64,000 nucleotides of DNA from Agrobacterium larrymoorei (GCF_013322225.1 NZ_JAAMFB010000010.1:62001-126000), one strand, 5' to 3'. Counted from the first letter of the stretch, positions 46,431 through 56,858 are shown. Translations and numbers: made by a program. The notes: generated by a model from the letters alone, not told the origin.

Positions 46431-48800
46431 TCAGTAGTTGTTAGGCCGCCAGCCGATATCGGCCTCTTCCCAATCCTCGCCTGCGGAGCCCACGCTGATG
46501 TCGCCAAGCGTTCTGAAAGCCAGCCGCGCATTGATCGACCAGTCATTGGCAGCTTCACGGTTGGAGTCGATGTTACCCTCGTCGGAGTAACTGACCGTGA
46601 AGATCGTGCATTCGTCCTGATAGAGGACGCCGATACGGCGCTCGCTGGAGAACTTGTTGTTAAGATCGTAATTGATCGAACCAAACAGTGCCCAATTATC
46701 GTCCAGGCGCAGCTTTCCAGATGTCTGGATGATGTCGCGGTCGCGATCATAGCCGTAATCCGGCTGTGCCTTCACCTGCGTGTAGCTGACCTTCGCCGTC
46801 ACACGGTTGTCTGTGTAGCTGACAGCATTTTCCATGCGATTGACGTCGAAATTGTCCTTGTCGAAGCGGAAGCTGCTCGAGAACGACAGACCAATCGGCG
46901 CATCGACCGCAGCCATCGCAACATAATCCGAGCGATCGGTTTCCAGACCGGAATTCGCGCCGACATTGACCAGATCGTTCGAAGCAAACGAATTATCGCC
47001 CGCAAGATGGAAGGACTGGCCGGCAATGGCTCGAATGCCATAGCCATTATCGAAGGTGCCATTATAGCGGAAGCCGATATTGGCGCGCGTGCCGCCTTCG
47101 ATACGGTCAAAGCCGGTGAATTTGTCCCGCTCGAAGAGGTTCGTCGCATCGAAGACGAAAGCCTGCGAATCTTCGTTCGGCAACTCTCCAGCATATTGCT
47201 CGTTCGGGCGAACGAAAATTTGCGCAATCGGCTCGATCACATGGTTGCTGTTGAGCGCTGTGAACAGAATTGGATAACGTGCTTCAAGTCCAAACGTCGC
47301 CATGCCGCGCATCGCAGCGCCGTCATTGATCGTGCCATCATACGGAGTAGGGCCGAAGCTGTTGGCCGACATATCCGTCCAAAGCGCGTCGCCACGGGCT
47401 GCTAAAAGCGGTGTCAATTGCAAGCCGCTGTCGAATGTCAACGTGCGCTTCCATTCGGCTTCCGTTGAAAAACGCGTATAGCTGCCTTCCATACCGTTGT
47501 ATCGGACAGAAGGACCCAACGCGTAAGCATCCTCGGCACGACGCGAAAGGCTCGTCAGGTTGGCGGTCAGCGACAGCTCACCGCCGTAAACAGGGTCTGG
47601 CACGAAGTAACGATAGTCGAGGGCGGGATGAACGATTGCCTGACGGCGCTCGTCTGCCTCCGAGTCGTCCTTATCCTGAACGTTGAAATAATACGCGTTT
47701 GCCTCGAAGGAATTACGCTCACCAAGGCCGTTCAGGTACAGCTTGTTGGTCTGAACTTCGTCTTTGTAGTCCTTCAGTCCGTAGGTGCGGGCGAAGTTGT
47801 TGTCGCTCTGGATCATCGCATCCCAGCCAAAGGCCCAGCGGGGATTGATGTCGAATTCGCCCTTTGATGCCGCCATGCCACGCGTCTTGTTCAGCGCATC
47901 GCTGGTGTTGGGGTCGAAATCCTCCTGGTTCTGTTGGCTTATGCCTGCCAGACGCACCGTGTGCGTGCCCATCTCGAAACGTTGGCGCACTTCTGCCTCA
48001 AGCAGAAGTCCCTGCGATGTGTAATAGGTCGGCGTGATCGTGGCGTCTGCGCTGTCGCCCAGTACCTGATAATAAGGCACGCCGACGCCAAAACCGAGAT
48101 TGTCTGTCACGCTGAATTTCGGGAACAAAAAGCCCGATTTGCGCTTTACCCGGTTGTCCGGGACCGTGATGAAGGGGAGATAAGCTATCGACTTACCGAA
48201 AAGCTCGAAGCGTGCCTTCTCAAGACGCACGGTTTGGCTCTTGCCATCCTGAATGACGCGCTCAGCCTTCACCTGCCAGAGCGGTGGTTTGTCAGGACGT
48301 TCCGCGCAGGGAAGACAGGCGGTATAGATGCCGTTGTTGAGGATCATGACATCCTCATTAACGCGTTCCGCGCTTTCACCGATAATGCGGGTGTTGTCAG
48401 TCGTTTCGACGCGCAGTGCGTTGACGAAGCCCTGGCTGAAATTGTCCGTTACATCCAGATCGTCGGCATAGATGCGGTTGCCAGTCGGCTCGATCAACTC
48501 GATGTTGCCGCGGGCAAGCACACGACCAGTCGATTGGTTATATTCAACGCGCTGGGCCACCATGCGGTAGCCCGAATAGTTCATGCGAACACCACCCGTC
48601 GCAACGACGCGTTGTGAGTCACGATTATATGTCAGTTCGTTTGCTGTAAGCAGGAGTTTTGATTGGTCTTGCGCGTCGCCAACAATAACGCCGTCTTCCG
48701 CAAAAACGCTGGAAGCCGTCGCTACATATGCGCACACAGCAGCCCCTGTCAGAAGGGCCGTCGCAAGCCGTCTGATATTCCCGCGGTCAAATACCGCCAC
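46431..48800 (-). CDS. lptD: LPS assembly protein LptD
   Basis: A 789-residue outer-membrane beta-barrel that inserts lipopolysaccharide into the outer leaflet. A signal peptide (1-35, VFAED) leads into the periplasmic OstA-like domain (about 45-160) and a long Gly/Asn/aromatic-rich barrel ending in RPNNY. A cysteine pair lies in YTACLPCAERP, and the C-terminal part has a Cys in YQDECTIF; disulfides are important in LptD. The start is GTG at 48800, sharing a base with the lptG stop. Confidence 0.92.
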   Translation of the reverse strand: MAVFDRGNIRRLATALLTGAAVCAYVATASSVFAEDGVIVGDAQDQSKLLLTANELTYNRDSQRVVATGGVRMNYSGYRMVAQRVEYNQSTGRVLARGNIELIEPTGNRIYADDLDVTDNFSQGFVNALRVETTDNTRIIGESAERVNEDVMILNNGIYTACLPCAERPDKPPLWQVKAERVIQDGKSQTVRLEKARFELFGKSIAYLPFITVPDNRVKRKSGFLFPKFSVTDNLGFGVGVPYYQVLGDSADATITPTYYTSQGLLLEAEVRQRFEMGTHTVRLAGISQQNQEDFDPNTSDALNKTRGMAASKGEFDINPRWAFGWDAMIQSDNNFARTYGLKDYKDEVQTNKLYLNGLGERNSFEANAYYFNVQDKDDSEADERRQAIVHPALDYRYFVPDPVYGGELSLTANLTSLSRRAEDAYALGPSVRYNGMEGSYTRFSTEAEWKRTLTFDSGLQLTPLLAARGDALWTDMSANSFGPTPYDGTINDGAAMRGMATFGLEARYPILFTALNSNHVIEPIAQIFVRPNEQYAGELPNEDSQAFVFDATNLFERDKFTGFDRIEGGTRANIGFRYNGTFDNGYGIRAIAGQSFHLAGDNSFASNDLVNVGANSGLETDRSDYVAMAAVDAPIGLSFSSSFRFDKDNFDVNRMENAVSYTDNRVTAKVSYTQVKAQPDYGYDRDRDIIQTSGKLRLDDNWALFGSINYDLNNKFSSERRIGVLYQDECTIFTVSYSDEGNIDSNREAANDWSINARLAFRTLGDISVGSAGEDWEEADIGWRPNNY

Positions 48801-49888
48801 TAGCCGTCCTCCTGATGAAGCAGAATGGTTGCACCTAACGCCAACGCTACGACGACTGGAACCCAGACCGCAGTGAAGGGCGGAACAACGCCGCTACTCC
48901 CGAATGCCCTTACGAGCACGGTTACTACATAAAGCACGAAGCCGGAAACGATTCCACCCAGAATCACTGAACGAGACTGTGCAAAACGGCTGAACTTTAA
49001 TGAAACAGTCGCGGCAATCAAGGTCATCGCCACGAGAAGAAAGGGCATGGAGAGCAGGAAGTGATACTGCGTCTCGAGCGCCTTCGAAGACAGGCCGAAG
49101 GACTGAGCAACTTCGATTTTGCGAGAAAGATCAAAGAAAGCAACGGTTTCCGGCTGGGTAAGCCTTTCCTGAACGAATTCCCGTCTCAGATTGGTACTGA
49201 TGCGCGCCGTCGATTCCCGCGTTGGTACATGCCCGGGCGTGATCGTCGAAACATCGTTAAGAAGCCAGTAACCATCTTCCAATTTGGCCGACCTGGCGTC
49301 CTGTCTGGAGAGGATATTGCCATCCTTGTCGAGGTGTATCAGCACCACATCCTGAAGCAGCGTGCCGTTGTCCTCGAAGCTCTTGGCTCCGATGATCGTA
49401 TCCTGCCCGCCGCTGCTCTGGCGCAACCAGGGTAAGACTTGCTGCTGGCGCGAGGTGCCGCCTTCGTTTCGCCACCCAGCCTCGACCGCCAGCGATTTGC
49501 TTTCCCCCCATGCCGCTATCGGATTGATAACGGTAATTGCCAGAATGCCAAGGAGGATCGCGCCGCCGATGAAGGGAAGTATGAATTGCCAGACAGAAAT
49601 GCCTGCCGCACGCGTAACGACCAGCTCGTAGCGGCGGTTGAGCGAGATCAGCGTCGTCATGCCGACGAACAGCGCTACGAAGGGTATCGTCTGTTGAAGG
49701 ATAAGCGGGAGGCGAAGCGCGGTGAGGCCAAGTGCCGCCGGTACGGAGTAACCGGGCAGACCAGACATGCGTCTTGCCGTTTCGCTGAAGTCCGCGAGAA
49801 AGATGATCGAGGATACGCCAAGAAGAAACCAGAAGGTCGTGATGGCGTAGCGCTTGAGGAAGTAACGGGCGAGGGTGCCGAACATCAT
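48800..49888 (-). CDS. lptG: LPS export permease LptG
   Basis: A 362-residue permease of the LptB2FG complex, which extracts lipopolysaccharide from the inner membrane. Three hydrophobic helices at each end flank a periplasmic jellyroll domain (about 130-270). The YjgP/YjgQ-family start LARYFLKRYAITTFWFLLG is present. It overlaps lptF by ATGA and is coupled to lptD. As second member of the pair, and by position, it is called LptG. Confidence 0.88.
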   Translation of the reverse strand: MMFGTLARYFLKRYAITTFWFLLGVSSIIFLADFSETARRMSGLPGYSVPAALGLTALRLPLILQQTIPFVALFVGMTTLISLNRRYELVVTRAAGISVWQFILPFIGGAILLGILAITVINPIAAWGESKSLAVEAGWRNEGGTSRQQQVLPWLRQSSGGQDTIIGAKSFEDNGTLLQDVVLIHLDKDGNILSRQDARSAKLEDGYWLLNDVSTITPGHVPTRESTARISTNLRREFVQERLTQPETVAFFDLSRKIEVAQSFGLSSKALETQYHFLLSMPFLLVAMTLIAATVSLKFSRFAQSRSVILGGIVSGFVLYVVTVLVRAFGSSGVVPPFTAVWVPVVVALALGATILLHQEDG

Positions 49889-51054
49889 GAGCCTTGCCCT
49901 CCGGTGCTGGAAGGCTTGGGCGGCGACACGCGTTTTTGCATAGCCTGTATCGCGTTATGCAGGAACGCGGGAAGCCTCAACCTCTTGCCCGTCGCAAGCA
50001 GATAGGCGCAAATGATACCGCTTATGACGGGAACGGCATAAACAAAGGGGATGAAGGCGGCATTCTGCTTGACCTGATTGGTGAAGTAGAAACCAAGCCA
50101 GCGAAGCGTGAACGCGGCCACCAATGCGGCTACCATCGGGTGCAGCCGGGCCTCACGGTGAGAACGGGCATCCGCGGCGACGACCAGCGAAATCAGCGCG
50201 AAGACGAACGGGAACATCCAGTCCACCAGACGGCGATGCAATTCGGAGCGAAAGCCGCCGGGCGACTTCTTGTAGCTATCCACAGTCTCGTCGGGAGACA
50301 GCAGAAAGGCGAGACTGGCATCGCTGGATGAAAGCGATGGTTGACTGTCAGCCTTTTCCGACATGGTGGAAAGGTCGAAGGCGTAGGACAGGAACTTGAC
50401 GACGGAAACCTTGCCGTCAGGCGTCTTCTGCTGCACTTCACCATCTCTCATGGTGAGCGACGTGCCGCCCTCATCGATCATGCCTTCCTTGGCGTAATAG
50501 ATGAGATCGTAATTCGGATCGCGACGATCCGCGACGAACAGGCCCCGCAATATACGGCCCTGACGCTCGGCAATCTGTACGTAAAGCCCATCCTGAATGG
50601 TGCGGAAGGTCTTTTCCTCAATGACCGAGGACAAAAGATCGGCGTATGCCGCGGCCACCATTTGGCGCGCGGCGGTGCGCGCAGGGGGCTCGGCGAAATT
50701 GGTTATGCCGAAAGAAACGACGCTGAGAACTGCGCCGAGAATGAGGATCGGCTTGTAGATGAGCGTTCGGCGCGCACCGGAAGCATCGATGATGGCTAGT
50801 TCCGAATCGGTATTCATCGCCGTAAGCGTCTGCGTGATGCCGATGACAAGCGCGAACGGCAAAACGACGGGAATAAGCGTTGGCAGCAGCATCGTCGCCA
50901 GCGTCATGAACGAACCCATCGACTGGCCGCTATCCGTTACCAGATTGATTCTCTGGAGCACCTGAATGGTCCAGATGATGGCAAGCACGGGCAAGAGCGC
51001 GACGAGAAACATCTGCGTCGTACGTCGCAATATGTATCTTTCAAGAAGCGCCAT
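49885..51054 (-). CDS. lptF: LPS export permease LptF
   Basis: A 389-residue YjgP-family permease partnering LptG. The N-terminal LERYILRRTTQMFLVALLPV and SDSELAIIDASGA-type coupling region (MNTDSELAIIDASGARR) are diagnostic. Six membrane helices surround a periplasmic domain. First gene of lptF-lptG-lptD, diverging from pepA across about 295 bases with presumably back-to-back promoters. Confidence 0.88.
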   Translation of the reverse strand: MALLERYILRRTTQMFLVALLPVLAIIWTIQVLQRINLVTDSGQSMGSFMTLATMLLPTLIPVVLPFALVIGITQTLTAMNTDSELAIIDASGARRTLIYKPILILGAVLSVVSFGITNFAEPPARTAARQMVAAAYADLLSSVIEEKTFRTIQDGLYVQIAERQGRILRGLFVADRRDPNYDLIYYAKEGMIDEGGTSLTMRDGEVQQKTPDGKVSVVKFLSYAFDLSTMSEKADSQPSLSSSDASLAFLLSPDETVDSYKKSPGGFRSELHRRLVDWMFPFVFALISLVVAADARSHREARLHPMVAALVAAFTLRWLGFYFTNQVKQNAAFIPFVYAVPVISGIICAYLLATGKRLRLPAFLHNAIQAMQKRVSPPKPSSTGGQGS

Positions 51055-51349
51055 TTGGTCCCTGGTGACGTTTTTTCATTCTTTTCCCCTTTCGGGAACC
51101 GGCCCTATGTAATCGCAACGATCCCGGATGGCTATTCCGCATTGCTCACAAATCTGTTTTGCGCAGTTATTTTTCTCACGGCTGTGTCTTTTTGTGGAAG
51201 TTTGCGGAAAATCGATTTCCCGTCGAATGAGCTTCTGCGGACGGTGATCCACAAATTAGCCACGGGTAAGTTCCATTGCGGGGTTGCGCGCAGAGTTTAA
51301 AACGCCATGATCCTCCGCGACCCCAGATCAAGAAGAGATGAGCATCCAC

Positions 51350-52840
51350 ATGTCCGCCAAATTCGATATATCCTTCACAAATTCCGCCTCTTTTAATAAC
51401 GCGACCGCCCTTCTGGTGCAGGTTCAGGGGGAGAACGCCGCCGCCGGTCAGGCGCAGGTCGATCCTGCAGGCGTGCTGGAGAAGGCTGCAAAGATTTCGG
51501 GCTTCTCCGCGAAGTCGATGAGTGTACTGGACGTGTTGGCCCCCCAGGGCTCGCAAGCGGATCGAATCGTCGTGATCGGCCTTGGTAAAGCAGCGAAACT
51601 GACGGCACATGACTGGCTGCGAGCAGGCGGAACGGCAGCTGCGAATTTCAAGAAGGCTGAAAAGGTCGTCGTCTATCTGGATGCGCTGGGCATAGAGGTC
51701 GATGGAAAGGCCGCTGCCGATTTTGCGCTGGGCCTGCTGCTCCGTGCCTATAGCTTCGATACCTATAAGACGAAGAAGAAGTCGGATGAAGACAAGGTAC
51801 CGAAGAGCGTCGAAGTCACCATCGTCACGGCAGCATCCGATCAGGCGAAGGAGGCTTTCGAGACGGCGCAAGCAATCGCAGGCGGCGTTACTCTAGCGCG
51901 CGATCTCGTCAACCTTCCGCCGAACGTGCTTGGCCCGGTCGAGTTTGCCGAAAAGGCGGAAGAGCTGAAGAAGCTTGGCGTCGAGGTGGAGATCCTCGGC
52001 GAGAAAGAAATGAAGAAGCTCGGCATGGGCGCGCTTTTGGGCGTCGCCCAAGGTTCTGTTCGCCCGCCGCGACTCGCCATCATGCAGTGGAAGGGCGGGT
52101 CGAAGAAGGATGAGCCGATTGCCTTCGTCGGCAAAGGCGTCGTGTTCGATACCGGCGGTATCTCATTGAAGCCGGGCGCGGGTATGGAAGACATGAAGGG
52201 CGATATGGGCGGCGCCGCTGCCGTTACCGGTCTTATGCACGCGTTGGCTTCTCGCAAAGCAAAGGCCAATGTCGTCGGCGTCATCGGTCTGGTCGAAAAC
52301 ATGCCGGACGGAAACGCCCAGCGCCCCGGCGATATCGTCACGTCCATGTCAGGCCAGACCATCGAGATCATCAACACCGATGCTGAAGGCCGCCTCGTTC
52401 TGGCCGATGCGCTCTGGTACACGAATGACCGGTTCAAACCGAAATTCATGATCAATCTTGCCACGTTGACTGGTGCGATCACGGTCGCGCTCGGTAATCT
52501 TCAGGCAGGTCTGTTCTCTAATGATGATGAACTGGCGGAACGTTTGAGCAAGGTCGGCGAAACGACGCAGGAGAAACTGTGGCGCATGCCACTCGGCAAG
52601 GAATTCGACAAGATCATCGATTCGAAATTTGCTGATATGAAAAACAGTTCCGGCCGCCTTGCAGGCTCCATTACCGCCGCGCAGTTCCTCAAGCGGTTCG
52701 TTGGCGATACGCCTTGGGCGCATCTGGATATCGCCGGAACCGCGATGGGTTCGCCGCTCAACGAAATCAACCAATCCTGGGGCTCCGGTTACGGCGTGCG
52801 TCTGCTGGACGAACTGGTGCGCGCCCACTACGAAGGTTGA
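51350..52840 (+). CDS. pepA: Leucyl aminopeptidase (M17)
   Basis: A 496-residue two-metal aminopeptidase, hexameric in known cases. The M17 signature [14 protein letters not shown] is intact and the metal-binding [14 protein letters not shown] precedes it. The ATG at 51350 ([11 protein letters not shown]) is chosen on family likeness; an in-frame ATG at 51338 with an AAGAAGAG site is a fair alternative. It is followed by holC after 28 bases, as in many proteobacteria. Confidence 0.93.
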   Translation: MSAKFDISFTNSASFNNATALLVQVQGENAAAGQAQVDPAGVLEKAAKISGFSAKSMSVLDVLAPQGSQADRIVVIGLGKAAKLTAHDWLRAGGTAAANFKKAEKVVVYLDALGIEVDGKAAADFALGLLLRAYSFDTYKTKKKSDEDKVPKSVEVTIVTAASDQAKEAFETAQAIAGGVTLARDLVNLPPNVLGPVEFAEKAEELKKLGVEVEILGEKEMKKLGMGALLGVAQGSVRPPRLAIMQWKGGSKKDEPIAFVGKGVVFDTGGISLKPGAGMEDMKGDMGGAAAVTGLMHALASRKAKANVVGVIGLVENMPDGNAQRPGDIVTSMSGQTIEIINTDAEGRLVLADALWYTNDRFKPKFMINLATLTGAITVALGNLQAGLFSNDDELAERLSKVGETTQEKLWRMPLGKEFDKIIDSKFADMKNSSGRLAGSITAAQFLKRFVGDTPWAHLDIAGTAMGSPLNEINQSWGSGYGVRLLDELVRAHYEG

Positions 52841-52868
52841 ACTCCAAACGAAAGGTGGCATCGCTTCG

Positions 52869-53318
52869 ATGACGGAAGTTCTTTTTTATCATCTGACAGA
52901 ATCCAAGCTGGAAGATGCGCTGCCGCCACTTCTGGAAAAATCGCTGGAACGCGGCTGGAAGGTCGCGGTCCAGACGGCGGGCGAGGAGAGGCGTGATGCT
53001 CTCGACACCCGCCTATGGACATTTCGCGACGACAGCTTTCTGCCGCATGGCACGGATGCCTCTGCCGCACCCGCCGACCAGCCTGTGCTTTTGACGGCAA
53101 CGGACGAAAACGCCAATGCCGCAACCGTCCGCTTCATCGTGGACGGCGGCGAGCCTCCTCCACTCGATGCCTATGAACGAATTGTCTTCATGTTCGATGG
53201 ATATGACGCCGCACAGTTGGAGGGCGCACGCAGCCAGTGGAAAAAGCTGAAAGGCGAGGGGCACACGCTGACATACTGGCAACAATCGCCGGAAGGGCGT
53301 TGGCAGAAGAAGGCTTGA
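52869..53318 (+). CDS. holC: DNA polymerase III chi subunit
   Basis: A 149-residue protein linking the clamp loader to single-strand-binding protein. MTEVLFYHLTESKLEDALPP, the segment GWKVAVQTAGEERRDALD and LWTFRDDSFLPHG are characteristic. The start at 52869 lies behind a GAAAGG site, 28 bases after pepA; the longer open frame lies within pepA and is rejected. Confidence 0.92.
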   Translation: MTEVLFYHLTESKLEDALPPLLEKSLERGWKVAVQTAGEERRDALDTRLWTFRDDSFLPHGTDASAAPADQPVLLTATDENANAATVRFIVDGGEPPPLDAYERIVFMFDGYDAAQLEGARSQWKKLKGEGHTLTYWQQSPEGRWQKKA

Positions 53319-53351
53319 GACTAAGCTCAACCTGACCTGGCCGAGACAGAC

Positions 53352-53705
53352 TTACTCGCTGATCGCGATGGATTGTTGAATTGCAAGCACCGCTGTCTTC
53401 AATGGTGCGATATGATCCGTGACGACCGCCCAAATCACCTCGTCGGCGATCTTATGATATTCATGACGCAGAATATTGCCGATGCCCCTGATCTGTCTCC
53501 ACGGAATGTCGGGAGCAACGCTAAGAAGCTCATCGGGGATATGTCGCGCGGCTTCTGACGCGATTTCCAAAGCCCGCTGCACGGCAAACTTCAAAAGCCA
53601 GTTGCTTTCGAAATCCGCCAGCGATTTGCCCGCAGTATGAATTTCAATGCCTTCAATGGCGTCCAGCATTTCGGCCAGTACAGGCCTGACGTTGCGTTTC
53701 GCCAT
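53352..53705 (-). CDS. HEPN/DUF86 toxin-like protein (HepT family)
   Basis: A 117-residue all-helical protein of the HepT/DUF86 family, which are RNases paired with MNT antitoxins. The helix RALEIASEAARHIPDE and the motif region GIGNILRHEYHKI are present. In canonical members the active site is R-x4-H-x-Y; here the His81-Glu-Tyr83 part is kept but the Arg position is Gly76, with an Arg at 80 instead. It may be a variant RNase or inactive. Its start shares a base with the stop of the MNT gene. Confidence 0.82.
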   Translation of the reverse strand: MAKRNVRPVLAEMLDAIEGIEIHTAGKSLADFESNWLLKFAVQRALEIASEAARHIPDELLSVAPDIPWRQIRGIGNILRHEYHKIADEVIWAVVTDHIAPLKTAVLAIQQSIAISE

Positions 53706-54001
53706 CAGAAAACCCGCACCGCTGACTGTTCGATATCATGGCGGAGCATAGGGTGAAGACTGTTGCGGGTGGTGATGTCCACTTCGACGGAAAGTTCTTC
53801 CTCCAGAAACTGCTTGATACCAACCAGTTCTAAAAGTGAAAATTTCTGCGCCGGATCATAGTCAATGAAAACGTCGATATCACTCGAAGCTTGAGCCTCG
53901 TTCCGAGCGGTCGATCCGAACAGATAAAGAGCTGTTGCACCCATGCTTCTGACGGCATCGGCATGTTTCTCAAGGTTTCGAATGGCCAGCGCTTTTTCCA
54001 T
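53705..54001 (-). CDS. MNT-domain nucleotidyltransferase antitoxin (MntA family)
   Basis: A 98-residue minimal nucleotidyltransferase. The motif G-S-x10-D-x-D is complete: Gly29-Ser30, then Asp41 and Asp43 (SSDIDVFID). In the studied MntA-HepT pairs this enzyme blocks the toxin by adding AMP to its H-x-Y tyrosine, which is conserved in the partner here (Tyr83). Order antitoxin then toxin with TGATG coupling is the usual arrangement. It is bounded by holC (convergent) and the gcd terminator. Confidence 0.85.
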   Translation of the reverse strand: MEKALAIRNLEKHADAVRSMGATALYLFGSTARNEAQASSDIDVFIDYDPAQKFSLLELVGIKQFLEEELSVEVDITTRNSLHPMLRHDIEQSAVRVF

Positions 54002-54089
54002 GCGGGCACCCTACATCAATGTCCGGCAATCATCCAGTTTCATGAACAGGCTATCTTTTCGTCGTCCAGAAGCGAAAACCGTCAACTTA

Positions 54090-54120
54090 CACAAAAATGG
54101 CCGGGTCATCCCCGGCCATT
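54090..54120 (-). terminator. Rho-independent terminator of the PQQ dehydrogenase gene
   Basis: AATGGCCGGG (54096-54105) pairs perfectly with CCCGGCCATT (54111-54120), with a 5-base loop. On the minus strand the stem is followed by TTTGTGT. It begins 13 bases after the dehydrogenase stop. Confidence 0.85.
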
Positions 54121-54133
54121 TCATTCTCATTTG

Positions 54134-56581
54134 TTACTTCTGTTCCGGTAGCGCGTAGGCGATGACGTAATCGCCGCGGTCCGGGGACTGGCGGGCTCCG
54201 CCGGCGGAGATGAGGATGTACTGCTTGCCGGTTTTGGGCGACTTGTAGGTCATCGGGCCGCCCTGGCTGCCAACTGGCATGCGGGCTTTCCAAAGTTCCT
54301 TGCCGGTGTCGCTGTCGAAGGCGCGCAGATAATAGTCCTGGGTGCCTGCGAAGAAGACGAGACCGCTCTGGGTTGCCATGGAACCGCCGATTGTCGGCAT
54401 GCCGATTGGGATCGGAAGGCCCATCGTAAAGCCGAGCGGGCCGGTGTCCTCAACGGTACCGACAGGGATCTGCCAGGCAACCTGCTGCGTTTTGAGGTCG
54501 ATGGCCGTCAGCGTGCCGAAAGGCGGCTTCTGGCAAGGAATGCCGAGCGGAGACATGAAGCGCTCCTTGGCATTGATGGCGTAAGGCGTACCTTCCATCG
54601 GCACACCGCCGCTGCCAGCCTTGATCTTGGCTGACTCGTCACCGTTGTTGCCACCTGCCGCATTCGGCGACTGATCGATCAACTGCACTTCGAGGCCAAG
54701 ACGCATGTCGTTTGCGAAGACGAGCTGGCGCGTTGGGTCGGACGATAGGCCACCCCAGTTCATGCCGCCGAGCGAACCCGGAAGGTTGAGCGAGGAATCC
54801 GTGCCGGGAGGTGTGAAGAGGCCATCATAGCGCTTCGACTTGAAGCTGATGCGGCACATCAACTGATCGAACGGCGTTGCGCCCCACATGTCCGCTTCCG
54901 TCAGCGTTTCTGCGCCGATGGATGGCATGCCAACCGAGAACGGCTGGGTCGGAGAATAGGTTTCGCCCGGAATAGTCCCCGCCTTGACTGCACGCTCTTC
55001 AACTTTCGTCAGCGGCTTGCCGGTCTGACGATCCAGAACGAAGATCTGGCCGGCCTTGGTGCCGAACACCATTGCAGGCGTGGTCGAGCCATCCTTGTTC
55101 GGGAAGTCGATCAGCGTCGGCTGCATGGGAATATCGTAGTCCCACAGATCGTCATGAACGGTCTGGTAGTGCCACTTTTCCTTGCCCGTCGTCGCGTCCA
55201 GTGCCAGCATGGTCGCGCCATACTTACGGTCCAGCGGCGTATGCTTCACGCCATAAAGGTCGATCGCTGCCGAACCCATGGGAATGAACACGGTGTTCGA
55301 AGCCGCATCATAAGACATGGATGTCCATGAATTCGGCGTCGAGCGGGTGAACTGGCCGTCGCCAGCCGGGATGAGGTTCGGATCGGCAGAGCCCGGATCG
55401 AACGCCCAGCGCATCTGGCCGGTGATGACATCGAAGCCACGCAGAACGCCGCCAGGCATGTCCGCGCTGACGTTATCGGCAATACGACCGCCAACGACGA
55501 TGGTCGTTCCGGCAAGTGTTGGTGCCGCGGTCGGGTAATACTGACCGGCATCCGCGCCTTTGCCGAGACCTGCCTTCAGGTCGACAACGCCATTGACGCC
55601 GAAGTCCGCGCAAAGCGCGCCGGTGTCGGCGTCGAGAGCATAGAGTTCAGCCTTGACGCTGTTCATGATGATGCGGCGTTCGCAAGCGGCCCCTGCAGCC
55701 ACGGCTGCCGGTGCAGGGGGCGTAGAAACCGGTATCGATGGCTGCTCAACGGACTGGCTGGCATCGAAGTAAGCGAGGCCGCGGCAACGCATCCACTTCT
55801 TCTGCTTGGCATTGAACTCGTTGCGCCACAGTTCCTTGCCGGTGTCTGCGTTTACGGCGATGACATTGTTATGTGGTGTGCACAGGAAAACCTTGTCGCC
55901 CACTTGGATAGGTGTCTGCTGGTCTTCGGCACCACCGCCATCGCTTTGCGGAACATCGCCTGTGCGGAAGGTCCATGCGACTTCCAGGTTCTTGACGTTA
56001 TCTTTGGTGATCTGGTCCAACGCGGCAAAGCGGCTTCCGCCTGCTGTGTTGCCGTAATGCTGCCAGTTCTTCTGTTCGGTTTCCGGCGTTACCGGAACGG
56101 CAGCGGCGATGGACGTTGTGGAAACAGGCTGATGCGGCATGAACATGCCGACGAAGCCTGCACCGGCAGCCAAGGCTAGAACGAAGGCTGCACCGAAGGA
56201 CGCTGCGCGTGCCGGGCTTTTTCCGCTATTACGACGCAGAAGCGGATATGCCAGCGCGACGAAGACCGCGCCGACCGTTATCGCCAGCAGGCGCGAAATC
56301 AGCGGCCAGAAATCGACGCCGACTTCCCAGAGCGACCATCCAACCGTACCAAGGAATACCAGCGCAAAGAGAATGCCGCCAAGGGGTTTGCGGATGATGA
56401 TGAGAAGGCCGGAAAGAATAAGTGCGATCCCGGAAATAACGAAATAGGGGCTGCCACCAAGCATGGCGAGCTTGCCGCCGAAATAGGCGAAAAACGCTCC
56501 GGCCAGCACGACGACTGCACCGAGCAAAACCAGCCACATCTTCGACAAGATGGACAGGGGTTTGAGATTATCAGACATCAA
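54134..56581 (-). CDS. gcd: Membrane-bound PQQ-dependent glucose dehydrogenase
   Basis: An 815-residue quinoprotein. Five N-terminal membrane helices (about 15-150) anchor a periplasmic eight-bladed propeller with tryptophan-docking-type repeats (TGKELWRNEF, TGKEKWHYQTVHDD, TGKELWKARM). WDYDIPMQPTL and GMNWGGLSSDPTRQ are typical of the glucose/quinate/shikimate group. It would oxidise glucose to gluconolactone and pass electrons to ubiquinone. No PQQ synthesis genes occur in the window. Quinate or shikimate as substrate cannot be excluded, but the length fits Gcd. Confidence 0.88.
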   Translation of the reverse strand: MMSDNLKPLSILSKMWLVLLGAVVVLAGAFFAYFGGKLAMLGGSPYFVISGIALILSGLLIIIRKPLGGILFALVFLGTVGWSLWEVGVDFWPLISRLLAITVGAVFVALAYPLLRRNSGKSPARAASFGAAFVLALAAGAGFVGMFMPHQPVSTTSIAAAVPVTPETEQKNWQHYGNTAGGSRFAALDQITKDNVKNLEVAWTFRTGDVPQSDGGGAEDQQTPIQVGDKVFLCTPHNNVIAVNADTGKELWRNEFNAKQKKWMRCRGLAYFDASQSVEQPSIPVSTPPAPAAVAAGAACERRIIMNSVKAELYALDADTGALCADFGVNGVVDLKAGLGKGADAGQYYPTAAPTLAGTTIVVGGRIADNVSADMPGGVLRGFDVITGQMRWAFDPGSADPNLIPAGDGQFTRSTPNSWTSMSYDAASNTVFIPMGSAAIDLYGVKHTPLDRKYGATMLALDATTGKEKWHYQTVHDDLWDYDIPMQPTLIDFPNKDGSTTPAMVFGTKAGQIFVLDRQTGKPLTKVEERAVKAGTIPGETYSPTQPFSVGMPSIGAETLTEADMWGATPFDQLMCRISFKSKRYDGLFTPPGTDSSLNLPGSLGGMNWGGLSSDPTRQLVFANDMRLGLEVQLIDQSPNAAGGNNGDESAKIKAGSGGVPMEGTPYAINAKERFMSPLGIPCQKPPFGTLTAIDLKTQQVAWQIPVGTVEDTGPLGFTMGLPIPIGMPTIGGSMATQSGLVFFAGTQDYYLRAFDSDTGKELWKARMPVGSQGGPMTYKSPKTGKQYILISAGGARQSPDRGDYVIAYALPEQK

Positions 56582-56844
56582 GAAATCCTGACTGTTATAG
56601 TGTTTCAGTCAAGCGAAGACGGCTAAGCCATCACGATTTCACCCGACAGACAGTGCGGAAACTTGGCATTATCGGAAGCAGTCGCTGAGCATTTAAAAAG
56701 GAAGGAGTACAAAACATCATCCAAATCTCTTGCAGAGCCGAGTTATCGTTCTTGCCCGCATACGAAGCGCGCATCAACAAAACTCCCAGTCAAGATCCGT
56801 GGTTCTTCCTCGCTGCCTCACTCCTCCAGAAGGATGGCGCGGAT

Positions 56845-56858
56845 TTGGCAATTGCCAA
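56845..56858. promoter_or_regulatory. 14-bp perfect palindrome
   Basis: TTGGCAATTGCCAA is self-complementary along its whole length and lies in the gcd/GGDEF gap. This symmetry is typical of a dimeric repressor site; the regulator is unknown. Confidence 0.35.

Noticed and set aside
54134-56581. Quinate/shikimate dehydrogenase as first choice for the PQQ enzyme
   Set aside because: No quinate or shikimate catabolic genes are nearby, and the length fits glucose dehydrogenase; kept only as an alternative.
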